IMG/VR virus record: IMGVR_UViG_3300010401_000002 | Coordinates: 1-64,000 of that record | Strand: one strand, 5' to 3' | Source: a virus | DNA length: 64,000 nt | In this document: positions 46,156 through 53,969 of the stretch, piece after piece | How the letters are laid out: each line of letters opens with the position of its first letter | Numbering within the stretch: the first letter of the stretch is position 1 | Position numbers and translations under genes: made by a program | The notes under the pieces: model-generated | What the model saw: only the letters and a program-made list of their open reading frames with translations | Databases searched by the model: none | Told to the model about the DNA's origin: nothing

Positions 46156-47319
46156 ATGGAAGTAACACAAATCGAAACAGTAAGCGAACAGGCATTAGAA
46201 AAAGTAATCACAGACAGTGGGTTACAATTAAGTGACGCGGAGGCAATTAAGCAATCCTATCTGCCATTCTTTAATCAGTTAGCCGGAATCAAAGCGGAAG
46301 CTGAAAAAATAAACTTTGATAACCCTACTACAACGGATGAAATGATTGCGCGGGAATTAAGATTGCGCACAGTAAAAATTCGCACAGGGTCGGAATTGGT
46401 TAAAGATGAAAGAAAGAAGATTCATTCGCTTAAAGCCAACTTGGAGCAATCTGCATGGAACTTAATCAAATCAACTTGTCAATTAGACGAAGAACGATTT
46501 AATCAAGTTGAAAAGCGTAGAGAGATTTTGGAGAAACAGCGTAAGGCAGACCTCAAAAAAGAGCGCACCGAAAAGCTGTTACTGTATTGTGAAATCGCTG
46601 AACAATTGCCTTTGGGTGAAATGAGTGAAGTTGATTTTGAGAATATGTTTAACGGATATAAGGCTACCTATGACGCTAAGGTCGAAGCAGAACGTAAGGC
46701 AGAAGAAGAAAGGTTGCTTAAAGCGGAACAGGAACGTTTAGAAAATGAGCGCATCAGGGTTGAGAATGAAAGGTTGCGTGTTGAGGCGGAACAAAAAGAA
46801 AAGGCGTTGGCTGCTGAACGTGCTGAACAGGAACGTATATTGGCAGAGCAACAAGCAAAACTTGAAGAAGAACGTAAAATGGCTGCTGCTAAATTGGAGC
46901 AGGAAAGAAAGGAAGCAGAAGAAAAGTTAAGAATTGAGCGTGAATCACAGGCAAAACAATTGGCAGAAGCAGAGAAAAAAGCGCAAGAAGTTGCCGCCAA
47001 ATTAAAGGCTGAACAGGATGCTATATTAGAGCAAGAGCGTGCCGCCAAAGCAAAACTTGAAGCCGAATTAAAAGCAAAGGCTGATGCTGAATTGAAATTA
47101 AAACAGGAGGCTGAACAGAATGAAAAAGACCGTATCGCTGCTGAAAAGGCTGCGGCAAAAGCACCGGATAAGGTTAAATTAAAGGCGTGGATTGAATCAA
47201 TTAAAATGAATGATATTCCAACGGGATTAAGCAACGAATCGGGAACGGTTGGCATGTTGATTTCAAACAAGTTTGATGGCTTTAAAACATGGGCTTTACA
47301 ACAAATTGAATTACTTTAA
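46156..47319 (+). CDS. Long coiled-coil protein of recombination module
   Basis: A 387-residue protein. Residues 1-160 are helical; about 170-330 form an almost uninterrupted Glu/Ala/Lys/Arg-rich coiled coil; the last 50 residues look globular (KLKAWIESIKMNDIPTGLSNE is split here). It follows the exonuclease by 15 nt. Such coiled-coil proteins are common partners in phage recombination loci, but the role is unknown. Confidence 0.6.
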   Translation: MEVTQIETVSEQALEKVITDSGLQLSDAEAIKQSYLPFFNQLAGIKAEAEKINFDNPTTTDEMIARELRLRTVKIRTGSELVKDERKKIHSLKANLEQSAWNLIKSTCQLDEERFNQVEKRREILEKQRKADLKKERTEKLLLYCEIAEQLPLGEMSEVDFENMFNGYKATYDAKVEAERKAEEERLLKAEQERLENERIRVENERLRVEAEQKEKALAAERAEQERILAEQQAKLEEERKMAAAKLEQERKEAEEKLRIERESQAKQLAEAEKKAQEVAAKLKAEQDAILEQERAAKAKLEAELKAKADAELKLKQEAEQNEKDRIAAEKAAAKAPDKVKLKAWIESIKMNDIPTGLSNESGTVGMLISNKFDGFKTWALQQIELL

Positions 47320-47324
47320 TCAAA

Positions 47325-47690
47325 ATGACAAAATATTACAAGGTGGTTGAGGTTGAGAAGGAGTTGCCGGAATGTGGAATTGACTTTATAACAATACACA
47401 GGGATGGACACGTACATATATGGCACAGAGGTTATAACGGCAAAAACGAGAATGACCAACAGTACAGAAATTTGTTAGTACATTCTGGTATAACCCATTG
47501 GCTCAAAGAAATTACCCCGTCCGACCTACCCCCTGCCTCGGATGATAAAGAGATTGAAAGGTTAGGGGCTATTGCATTAGAAGAAACGAACAACATTTCA
47601 GTTCTGACAATTAACGATGACGAAGAAAATATCTTTAGAGTTGGCTTTGTCTTAGGCTATAAAAATGCGCTCAATACACTATTCAAATGA
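47325..47690 (+). CDS. Hypothetical protein with DUF551-like HW motif
   Basis: A 121-residue protein. The segment THWLKEITPSDLPP recalls the end of DUF551 domains; the last 50 residues (DEENIFRVGFVLGYKNAL) look like a separate helical part. Overlaps the next tiny gene by 4 nt. Confidence 0.5.
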   Translation: MTKYYKVVEVEKELPECGIDFITIHRDGHVHIWHRGYNGKNENDQQYRNLLVHSGITHWLKEITPSDLPPASDDKEIERLGAIALEETNNISVLTINDDEENIFRVGFVLGYKNALNTLFK

Positions 47691-47851
47691 TTCCAAACCT
47701 CCTCTTCATCCTTTACATCGAAACCCGCGAACGCTTCCTGTCTGCGCTTCATTGGGCTAAACATAATTATTACGAAATAATCGTGATGGTGGGGCTGATT
47801 GCTATAGGAATAGTGTTTGTGTGGATAGGGATAAAGTTTGGAGGGAGGTAA
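47687..47851 (+). CDS. Tiny membrane protein (MIP family copy 1)
   Basis: Fifty-four residues: MIPNLLFILYIETRERF, then a strong transmembrane helix (IIVMVGLIAIGIVFVWIGI) and a basic end. The first 12 residues resemble those of 48194-48307, suggesting duplication. Overlaps the previous gene by 4 nt. Confidence 0.45.
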   Translation: MIPNLLFILYIETRERFLSALHWAKHNYYEIIVMVGLIAIGIVFVWIGIKFGGR

Positions 47852-47852
47852 G

Positions 47853-48197
47853 ATGAAACAGAACGAAATAATAGAGGGCAACAAAGTTATCGCTGATTTT
47901 GCTGCATTAAAAAGCGAATCTGGTTATTGGCTATTGATTGTCAAATCGGATAGCGGGTGGTTCAATTTCCTCGAATTGAAATATAATGAATCATGGGACT
48001 GGCTAATGCCCGTTGTCGAAAAGATTGAATCATTAGGCTATTACTTTATGATTAACAAATGGACGAGTGCATATACAAACGGAGCTGATGGAGATAGAAT
48101 ATCTATAACAACGGTAGAGGGCAAAACAAAGATTCTTAACACATGGAAAGCCGTAGTTGAGTTCATAAAATGGCACAATCAAAACAATTCAAAATGA
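47853..48197 (+). CDS. Conserved Bacteroidota phage protein
   Basis: A 114-residue protein containing YNESWDWLMPVVEKIESLGY and AVVEFIKWHN, a pattern I recognise from many Bacteroidota phage genomes, function unknown. I place the start at 47853, just after the tiny membrane gene, not at 47838. Confidence 0.65.
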   Translation: MKQNEIIEGNKVIADFAALKSESGYWLLIVKSDSGWFNFLELKYNESWDWLMPVVEKIESLGYYFMINKWTSAYTNGADGDRISITTVEGKTKILNTWKAVVEFIKWHNQNNSK

Positions 48198-48307
48198 TAC
48201 CCCGCATCCTCGCCTTCATCGAAACATCTCGTTGGACACCGCGAATACTTATTATCGTTGTGTTGGGGCTGATTTGGTTGATGGCGAGGGTGGAGAATAT
48301 AATATGA
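48194..48307 (+). CDS. Tiny membrane protein (MIP family copy 2)
   Basis: Thirty-seven residues: MIPRILAFIETSRW, then a transmembrane helix (ILIIVVLGLIWLMA). Overlaps the previous and next genes by 4 nt each. Resembles the gene at 47687. Confidence 0.45.
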   Translation: MIPRILAFIETSRWTPRILIIVVLGLIWLMARVENII

Positions 48308-48660
48308 TGGAAAGAAAAATAAACGAAAACGATTTGGTTGATTCTGAAATGCTAAAAACATACGGAGAAATTGATGGACTGAAAGTCATTGAGGAATTAT
48401 TGTTGTTCAAAGGCGTACAGGTTGCGGGGGCAACAAAGATTGTTCACAAAAAACACTTAGACGATATTGCATTGGTGGTTTATGGACTAAAGGCAAACGC
48501 AACCAATAGACTATACGTAGGGATGCAATTGGATAAGTTTTATAACCGTGCAGGGCTGGTGTGCGATAGTGGGAGAGTAAAAGTTCCTGTTAGTATTTAT
48601 AACAGAGTTAAAGAATTAAACGATAGTTACAAAACTAAAGATAATCAAACATATGAATAA
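48304..48660 (+). CDS. Hypothetical protein
   Basis: A 118-residue alpha/beta protein. I choose the ATG at 48304, overlapping the previous stop (ATGA); an upstream in-frame ATG at 48232 would overlap the tiny gene. No recognised family. Its end overlaps the secreted protease gene by 8 nt. Confidence 0.55.
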   Translation: MMERKINENDLVDSEMLKTYGEIDGLKVIEELLLFKGVQVAGATKIVHKKHLDDIALVVYGLKANATNRLYVGMQLDKFYNRAGLVCDSGRVKVPVSIYNRVKELNDSYKTKDNQTYE

Positions 48661-49759
48661 ACACCTACTCTTATTTTTATTGTTGTGCAGCGTTTCGGCA
48701 GGGGCGCAAATGAAACAACCTCCACCTTGCAAAGTCCTGTACCCGCCACCAACAGCAAGATTCGCGCTAATGAACCTCCCGTTCGTTGCAGGTCAAATGT
48801 CAGCGCACGTTTCAATAGACTTTGATTGTGACAGCATCCTTACCCATGACAAAGGTGCAAACTTAGAAAAGTATGTGCGCGATACTTTATTTAAGCAGGT
48901 AAAGAAATGGTTTGGTATAGACAGCATAAACGTAGATTATCATTCAACACATGGTTGGCTAACTACCGACCCTGAAACAGCAGCAGGAATAACTTCATCT
49001 GCTATGTGGCTATCATCGTTCAGAGATAGAATGATTGTAAGCCACCCTGCAAGTGATTATCATGTATATCTATCAGGTAGCGGGGTGAACATGGGTGGGT
49101 CGGCATATCTCGGAACATTAGGAACTAATTATAATGTAGCGTTCTGCAACCTGCATACTTATGACCATGACGAATTAGATTCGGTATATGATTGGAACGT
49201 TGAGTGTGTGGCGCACGAAATAGCACATGGGTTTTTTGCCTCGCACACACATGGATGCTGCTGGAACGGCAATAATACCGCGATAGATTCATTGCCTGGA
49301 TATACGGAAGGTGGCTGTATAGTTGGTGGCGGCAACATCGCAATACCTACTATTGGCGGTACAATCGAAAGCTATGGACACATAACTCAATACGGTATTA
49401 AGTTTTACTTGGGTTGGGGAGAGCAGCCACGCGATACTATGAGGGGCTTTATTCAGACTGCTAATATAGCGGGCAAACTACTCTACCCCAACGGCTACAA
49501 TCCCTGCTCCCCACCATCAGTAACATCAATCTCTCCCGATACGTTATCGTGCTATGTAAGTTGGACGGCAAATTCATTTAAGTATCGTTACAGATACCGT
49601 AAGATTGGGCAGATATGGAACGCTGCTATACCGAGAACTACGAACAGCGCAACCATAACAGGATTGAGCAGCAAGACTTCGTATAGCGTACAAGTGCGAG
49701 CGTATTGTAATGGAGCGTTTGGTAATTGGGGTGTATTGAAAACTTTTAAGACGAAATAG
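48653..49759 (+). CDS. Secreted metzincin-like zinc protease with FN3 domain
   Basis: A 368-residue protein. Residues 1-18 are a Sec signal peptide (LLLFLLLCSVSAGA). The catalytic domain has HEIAHGFFASHTHGC, with H188, E189, H192 and H198 in metzincin spacing, followed by WNGNNTAID as in reprolysin-like secreted proteases of Bacteroidota. The usual Met-turn methionine is missing: the segment reads TIESYGH, with E239. Residues about 286-366 form a fibronectin type III domain. It is probably exported and could act on host-surface or neighbour proteins. No phage-particle motif is present, so it may be a lysogenic-conversion factor or a gene taken from a host. Confidence 0.7.
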   Translation: MNKHLLLFLLLCSVSAGAQMKQPPPCKVLYPPPTARFALMNLPFVAGQMSAHVSIDFDCDSILTHDKGANLEKYVRDTLFKQVKKWFGIDSINVDYHSTHGWLTTDPETAAGITSSAMWLSSFRDRMIVSHPASDYHVYLSGSGVNMGGSAYLGTLGTNYNVAFCNLHTYDHDELDSVYDWNVECVAHEIAHGFFASHTHGCCWNGNNTAIDSLPGYTEGGCIVGGGNIAIPTIGGTIESYGHITQYGIKFYLGWGEQPRDTMRGFIQTANIAGKLLYPNGYNPCSPPSVTSISPDTLSCYVSWTANSFKYRYRYRKIGQIWNAAIPRTTNSATITGLSSKTSYSVQVRAYCNGAFGNWGVLKTFKTK

Positions 49760-49761
49760 AT

Positions 49762-50187
49762 ATGGTAGCATCAGAATTAAGAATAGGTAATTTGGTAAAC
49801 AGGAAGTATTTAAACCCCAACCCGCGTAATACAGGATATGAATATGAACCTGCTGAAATTACACTGATAAGAGAAAACTCCTGTAATATAAAGTTAAAGG
49901 ATGGAAATAAGTTAGACATTGCATTTAAGCATGGTTCTATAAGCCCTATTGCGATTACAGAAAGATGGTTGTTAGATTTTGATTTTGAGAAGGAGTTTAA
50001 TAATACAAATTCGAGGTGGGAATATTTTATATCGCGTCATGGCAGCAATGTAATTATTGAGCCGTTTAACAGTCAATGGATATTTATTTGGGAATTAAAT
50101 TTTGTTGGCAGACCAATTGATTCTGTTCACCAACTCCAAAACTTATATTTCGCGCTCACAGGTCAGGAATTAACAATAAAAGATTAA
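49762..50187 (+). CDS. Conserved Bacteroidota phage protein
   Basis: A 141-residue protein with the recognisable order LRIGNLV, PIAITERWLLDF, VHQLQNLYFALTGQEL, seen in many Bacteroidota phages and prophages. Function unknown. Starts 2 nt after the protease stop. Confidence 0.7.
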   Translation: MVASELRIGNLVNRKYLNPNPRNTGYEYEPAEITLIRENSCNIKLKDGNKLDIAFKHGSISPIAITERWLLDFDFEKEFNNTNSRWEYFISRHGSNVIIEPFNSQWIFIWELNFVGRPIDSVHQLQNLYFALTGQELTIKD

Positions 50188-50192
50188 GGACA

Positions 50193-50411
50193 ATGATAGC
50201 CGCAAAAGAATTAGCCCAATACGGCAAAGTTGAACAATGTGAAGATTCTGGAGAAATGTTCCATGTAAAAATCACAAAAGGTTTTAGCATGAATATGCGA
50301 AACACATTTGAGTTATTGGATAAAATAAGAAAATCAGTTAGTGGCAAGTACAATACAATTCACGAACTTAAAACAGATAAAGATATATTTCACTTAATTT
50401 TAAAACGATAA
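50193..50411 (+). CDS. Hypothetical small protein
   Basis: Seventy-two residues, mixed strand/helix, no recognised family. Starts 5 nt after the previous stop. Confidence 0.55.
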   Translation: MIAAKELAQYGKVEQCEDSGEMFHVKITKGFSMNMRNTFELLDKIRKSVSGKYNTIHELKTDKDIFHLILKR

Positions 50412-50415
50412 CATC

Positions 50416-50859
50416 ATGACAAAATTTGACGAATACTCCGAAATCCAAAAACATAAAGTCCAGTTAATGTCACTTTGGTTTAATCAGGGAGAGCGCCACA
50501 ACGCGCCCTGTACCTTCATTAACGGGGTAACAAATACAGAAGGAACTAAAACATCTACGGAACTGCGGATGCTTTTATTCAACGGCTTAGATTATCCTGT
50601 TAAGTTCTTCTTAGAAGATGTGTACACCGAAAAGATGGCACTATACTTTTATAACACCTTTGAGCGATTGGATGGCGCACCTGTACCGCGACCGGAACCA
50701 ATTGAGGCAACTAATGGCCAGCGTGAATCAGAACTACTTCGCGTAAACACCCGCTTCAATCATGGGGATATGGTGGAGGCTGCTTACGTGAGGTTGGAGT
50801 TTATGTTTGGGGTGGATTTGGAGAGTTGGGGTGCGTCTTACTATAATGGAGGGGTGTGA
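50416..50859 (+). CDS. Hypothetical protein
   Basis: A 147-residue protein, aromatic-rich (ALYFYNTFERLDGAPVPRP), with acidic and glycine-rich C-terminus. No recognised family. Followed immediately by a tiny membrane gene. Confidence 0.55.
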   Translation: MTKFDEYSEIQKHKVQLMSLWFNQGERHNAPCTFINGVTNTEGTKTSTELRMLLFNGLDYPVKFFLEDVYTEKMALYFYNTFERLDGAPVPRPEPIEATNGQRESELLRVNTRFNHGDMVEAAYVRLEFMFGVDLESWGASYYNGGV

Positions 50860-50860
50860 G

Positions 50861-50950
50861 ATGGATGACAAACAAATTATAATATCGGGATGCTGCTTTA
50901 TAATAGGGTATTTAATGGGAAGGTTAAAACAATGGCTAAAAAAGAATTAG
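50861..50950 (+). CDS. Tiny one-helix membrane protein
   Basis: Twenty-nine residues with a short hydrophobic helix (IIISGCCFIIGYLM) and basic end. It starts 1 nt after the previous stop and overlaps the next gene by 19 nt. Coding status uncertain. Confidence 0.35.
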   Translation: MDDKQIIISGCCFIIGYLMGRLKQWLKKN

Positions 50951-51120
50951 AAAAAGTAAGGTGTAGTGTATGCGGTAGAATATATACTGCAAGAATACCT
51001 AAAGGCGGGGATGGTACATTTTTATATCCACGAAGGCATCAGAGTTTAATAGGCAATCCATGCAAAGGTAATCTTCAAGAGGCGGAATATCTTAACCCCT
51101 ACCCCACGCGGGAACAATAA
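50932..51120 (+). CDS. Small zinc-ribbon-like protein
   Basis: A 62-residue protein with CSVCG near the start and a later H and C (RRHQSLIGNPCKGN) that could complete a zinc site. I choose the ATG at 50932, inside the tiny gene, over 50890. Role unknown. Confidence 0.55.
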   Translation: MAKKELEKVRCSVCGRIYTARIPKGGDGTFLYPRRHQSLIGNPCKGNLQEAEYLNPYPTREQ

Positions 51121-51147
51121 TATTAAGAAAAATAAAAACAATAAATT

Positions 51148-51363
51148 ATGGAAAACGAACAAACAAAAAATGGAGTTAAATCAGACTGCGGAATGTATTC
51201 TGATAAGCAGGGTTTTCAAATAGGTAAGTTTGAAATTTCAATTATGGATGAAGGCGAAAGGCAAACCGTGTGGATAACTGACACTTCAATTGGCGATGGT
51301 GGTGAATTTCCGCTAAAGGATATTGAGGGGATTATCGAAGAATATTATAATAAAAACGTTTAA
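51148..51363 (+). CDS. Hypothetical small acidic protein
   Basis: Seventy-one residues, strand-rich in the middle (FEISIMDEGERQTVWIT). No recognised family. Confidence 0.55.
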   Translation: MENEQTKNGVKSDCGMYSDKQGFQIGKFEISIMDEGERQTVWITDTSIGDGGEFPLKDIEGIIEEYYNKNV

Positions 51364-51408
51364 CCCCAACGCGGCACTAACAAGAAAAATAAAAGGAGGA
51401 AATAAAAG

Positions 51409-51903
51409 ATGGAAAATTATGAACAAGAGGGTTCAACAATATGGTGGCGAAGTATTTCGTGGGATGAGCAAAATAGGCTATCAAAGAAATACCCTGATTT
51501 TAACGGAGTATATGCTATACATAACATTTGGGTTTACGAAAAAAAACCAAGTCCAATTAATCTTAACCCCATGCACACAAAAAACGATAACAAAGAGCCG
51601 CATGAGTTCTGGAATGAATTGCAGCAACTTCTTAATAAGCACTCAAAAGAAAACGGCAGCAATACGCCTGACTTTATTTTGGCTGATTATTTAAAAGAGT
51701 CGCTGCATCTGTTTAATCAGAGTGTTAATCGCAGGGAGGAGTGGCATGGGAAGAATAAGGTGATACAGAATGATGCTATTGAATTTGCAGAATGGTTAGA
51801 CTTATACGGATGGAAAAGAGTCCCTGTAACTAACAGGCAATGGAAAGACGGACCGCATACAAAGACTATTGATGAACTTTATAAATCATTTAAATCAAAA
51901 TAA
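51409..51903 (+). CDS. Conserved Bacteroidota phage protein
   Basis: A 164-residue protein. The C-terminal part contains HSKENGSNTPDFILADYL, REEWHG and TIDELYKSF, a combination I recognise from other Bacteroidota phages; the N-terminal 60 residues differ. Function unknown. An overlapping frame (51323-51694) is a shadow. Confidence 0.65.
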   Translation: MENYEQEGSTIWWRSISWDEQNRLSKKYPDFNGVYAIHNIWVYEKKPSPINLNPMHTKNDNKEPHEFWNELQQLLNKHSKENGSNTPDFILADYLKESLHLFNQSVNRREEWHGKNKVIQNDAIEFAEWLDLYGWKRVPVTNRQWKDGPHTKTIDELYKSFKSK

Positions 51904-51952
51904 TTTGAACCTGTTCGAGCATCCTGATTTGATAAAATAATATTAAAGAAAA

Positions 51953-52294
51953 ATGAAACTCACAAAGAAAGCACTCAACGAATTTATTGGATGGACAACA
52001 AGCCGTTACAATAATTATTTGGGATATGGCACTAAAAAAGAAGCGGTTGATTTAGCATTTAATTCTATAAAGAACGGTTACTATACTTTGATTTGGCTTA
52101 AAAGAGATAAGACACAGGTTGTTAAAGAAGATAAAGAAAAAACAGTTTTTGAAATTCGCTGTGCAAGCTCTGTTGGAGAATCGGGAACAGGCAAATATTG
52201 GAAAGTAAAACAGTCGGGCGATGATTATATTGTTGACTGCATTAATAAAACTATCACAGCAATACGTTCAAATCGGTTAATTAGATTTGATTGA
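51953..52294 (+). CDS. Hypothetical protein
   Basis: A 113-residue protein, basic and beta-rich (GTGKYWKVKQSGDDYIVDC). No recognised family. Confidence 0.55.
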   Translation: MKLTKKALNEFIGWTTSRYNNYLGYGTKKEAVDLAFNSIKNGYYTLIWLKRDKTQVVKEDKEKTVFEIRCASSVGESGTGKYWKVKQSGDDYIVDCINKTITAIRSNRLIRFD

Positions 52295-52326
52295 TTACCT
52301 TGCACATTCACTTTAATACTTGTACT

Positions 52327-52536
52327 ATGAATAACTACACTATAGGCGCTGACGGACTACACGATAGTAAGCCAATTGTATTTAAAGATAACGCGGTTGT
52401 CAGCCCTGTCCGCAACGAAGAAGATTTTATGGAACAGGTTTTGAAAATTAAATCTTACTATGATAATCCACGTCCAAAACTTCGCTATAAATCTGACCTA
52501 TATTGCTCTTTTATGATGATTCTTAATTCACTTTAA
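52327..52536 (+). CDS. Hypothetical small protein
   Basis: Sixty-nine residues. I prefer the ATG at 52327 over an upstream TTG at 52291, since the intervening residues are unlike coding sequence. No recognised family. Confidence 0.5.
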   Translation: MNNYTIGADGLHDSKPIVFKDNAVVSPVRNEEDFMEQVLKIKSYYDNPRPKLRYKSDLYCSFMMILNSL

Positions 52537-52546
52537 TACCTCTAAT

Positions 52547-52783
52547 ATGGACAATAAGCAAAAACTCGAACAATCATTAATCGCACTGCTAACAGAAGTT
52601 GATGTTTCAATAGTAGCCGACATAAGAAATAAAGTTGCAGCAGCAATACACGAAAGCATTGTTGATGTGTGCCACAGAATGCTTAAACTTTCAGAACAAT
52701 GCGAAGAGTTTGGAGAAGAAAAAGTAAAGGCTATACGGAAAATATTGTTGGATAATTTAATTGAGGAATTAAAACCGGAGTAA
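52547..52783 (+). CDS. Hypothetical helical protein
   Basis: Seventy-eight residues, almost all helix with an acidic-basic alternation. Starts 10 nt after the previous stop and overlaps the next start by 1 nt. No recognised family. Confidence 0.55.
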   Translation: MDNKQKLEQSLIALLTEVDVSIVADIRNKVAAAIHESIVDVCHRMLKLSEQCEEFGEEKVKAIRKILLDNLIEELKPE

Positions 52784-53067
52784 TGAGAAAATATTGCTAC
52801 TACATATTTTTTGAACTTGCACATAAGGACGGAAAGACCTATGTAAATTCAAGGACGTGGGTTTGGTTAATTTTTTTTCCTTTGCTTCTGTGTGGTGTTT
52901 TTCTTGTAAAAATAGTAAGTGGGGTTATAACAGGTTTAATAGAGTTTATTTTTGAGGCGTTTAATATGGGTGAGCCAACCAAGTATAGAAAAGAGGATAT
53001 TGATTCATATAAATCACGGTCTTTAAAAAGCAAATTAAACATGATAAAAAATCTAATAGAATTATAA
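52783..53067 (+). CDS. One-helix membrane protein
   Basis: A 94-residue protein with one long hydrophobic stretch (VWLIFFPLLLCGVFLVKIV) followed by an amphipathic segment and a basic tail. Function unknown. Confidence 0.55.
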   Translation: MRKYCYYIFFELAHKDGKTYVNSRTWVWLIFFPLLLCGVFLVKIVSGVITGLIEFIFEAFNMGEPTKYRKEDIDSYKSRSLKSKLNMIKNLIEL

Positions 53068-53079
53068 ATAAATAAAAAC

Positions 53080-53271
53080 ATGGAAAGTTTAATAGGCAAA
53101 AAAATAAAAGTAAAGTACGATTTTCCTCTCGATAATGAGGTGTTTGAAATTATAGGAGAGCGCAAAAATCAGATAGAAATTCAGGGCGATTTTTCGGCAG
53201 GAACTCACAATGTTCTTCAATCGTCATGGATTGATAAGAATAGTATTAAGGAAATTTTACAAACAAATTAA
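53080..53271 (+). CDS. Small beta-type protein, copy A
   Basis: Sixty-three residues ending KEILQTN. The next gene ends with nearly the same residues and the same DNA, pointing to a shared origin of this junction. It may be a small SH3-like protein; no family recognised. Confidence 0.5.
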   Translation: MESLIGKKIKVKYDFPLDNEVFEIIGERKNQIEIQGDFSAGTHNVLQSSWIDKNSIKEILQTN

Positions 53272-53463
53272 ATAACAACATGGAATTAGCATTAGTAAAA
53301 TCCACATTAAAAGGAATGAAGCCCAACACACCGTTAAAAATTAACGGATGGGACTTTCAGTTTTTAAAACTTTCCCCTAACGGAAAATATGTAATGAGTG
53401 TTGACGGCAAATCGCTGTATTACTCAAAAATACATGCAATAGAAATTTTACAAACAAATTAAA
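53251..53463 (+). repeat. 22-nt direct repeat at ends of adjacent genes
   Basis: The sequence from 53251 to 53272 recurs exactly at 53442-53463 (starts GAAATTTTACAAAC), covering the last residues, the stop codon and the start of each intergenic gap. It suggests local duplication or recombination between the two small genes. Confidence 0.7.
53280..53462 (+). CDS. Small beta-type protein, copy B
   Basis: Sixty residues, ending IEILQTN. Shares its final segment with the preceding gene; the N-terminal parts differ in sequence (LKGMKPNTPLKINGWDFQFL). Function unknown. Confidence 0.5.
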   Translation: MELALVKSTLKGMKPNTPLKINGWDFQFLKLSPNGKYVMSVDGKSLYYSKIHAIEILQTN

Positions 53464-53467
53464 CAAC

Positions 53468-53608
53468 ATGAAAATAAAAACATTCAAAAACGGCTATAAA
53501 CACGGATGGGAAATTAATTTCATCATCAGCGTTTTCAATTTAAGAATTGCAAGGTATCAATTGGCTTTGTGGTGTAATTATAATGCTATATTTAACTTTG
53601 CACTATGA
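53468..53608 (+). CDS. Small aromatic/basic protein
   Basis: Forty-six residues (MKIKTFKNGYKHGWEINF...) with a moderately hydrophobic second half. Its end overlaps the next ATG by 4 nt. Coding status supported by overlap only. Confidence 0.4.
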   Translation: MKIKTFKNGYKHGWEINFIISVFNLRIARYQLALWCNYNAIFNFAL

Positions 53609-53733
53609 TTAAAGCGGTTTTAATATACCTTGCACTATTACCAATAGACTACCTGATAAGTATATTTACAAATAAGACTTTTAATGATGCTCATAAGGAA
53701 ACAATGAACGCTATAAAAAACTCTTTGAAATGA
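53605..53733 (+). CDS. Small protein with hydrophobic N-terminus
   Basis: Forty-two residues beginning with a hydrophobic stretch (VLIYLALLPIDYLISIF) and ending in a charged helix. A TAACTTTG box lies 4 nt before its ATG. Overlaps neighbours by 4 nt on both sides. Confidence 0.45.
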   Translation: MIKAVLIYLALLPIDYLISIFTNKTFNDAHKETMNAIKNSLK

Positions 53734-53945
53734 AAGAATTGAAAGACGGCACAAAAGTGTCATCGCGAAGCTATTACTTTCTATTAGACTGGAATGAGCA
53801 AGATGAACACAAAACTATTTATAATTCATGCGGCAAAATGAGCTTGTCGGAATTAAACGCTTTGGAATATTCGTTGTTGTTTCAATATGCAACAGCGAAG
53901 GAGATTGAATCGTTGAGGGTTAAAACAAACGAAATGGCTAATTAA
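53730..53945 (+). CDS. Hypothetical small protein
   Basis: Seventy-one residues, overlapping the previous stop (ATGA). Mixed alpha/beta (SELNALEYSLLFQYATAKEI). No recognised family. Confidence 0.55.
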   Translation: MKELKDGTKVSSRSYYFLLDWNEQDEHKTIYNSCGKMSLSELNALEYSLLFQYATAKEIESLRVKTNEMAN

Positions 53946-53969
53946 TATTTTAATAATAATCTCTAACAA

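Noticed and set aside
46668-47270. A 200-residue minus-strand frame rich in Ser, Ala and Phe
   Set aside because: It mirrors the Glu/Lys/Ala-rich codons of the coiled-coil gene on the + strand and has no context of its own.
51323-51694. A 123-residue + frame overlapping 51409-51903
   Set aside because: Its product is unlike any protein, and the other frame has a conserved phage protein pattern.
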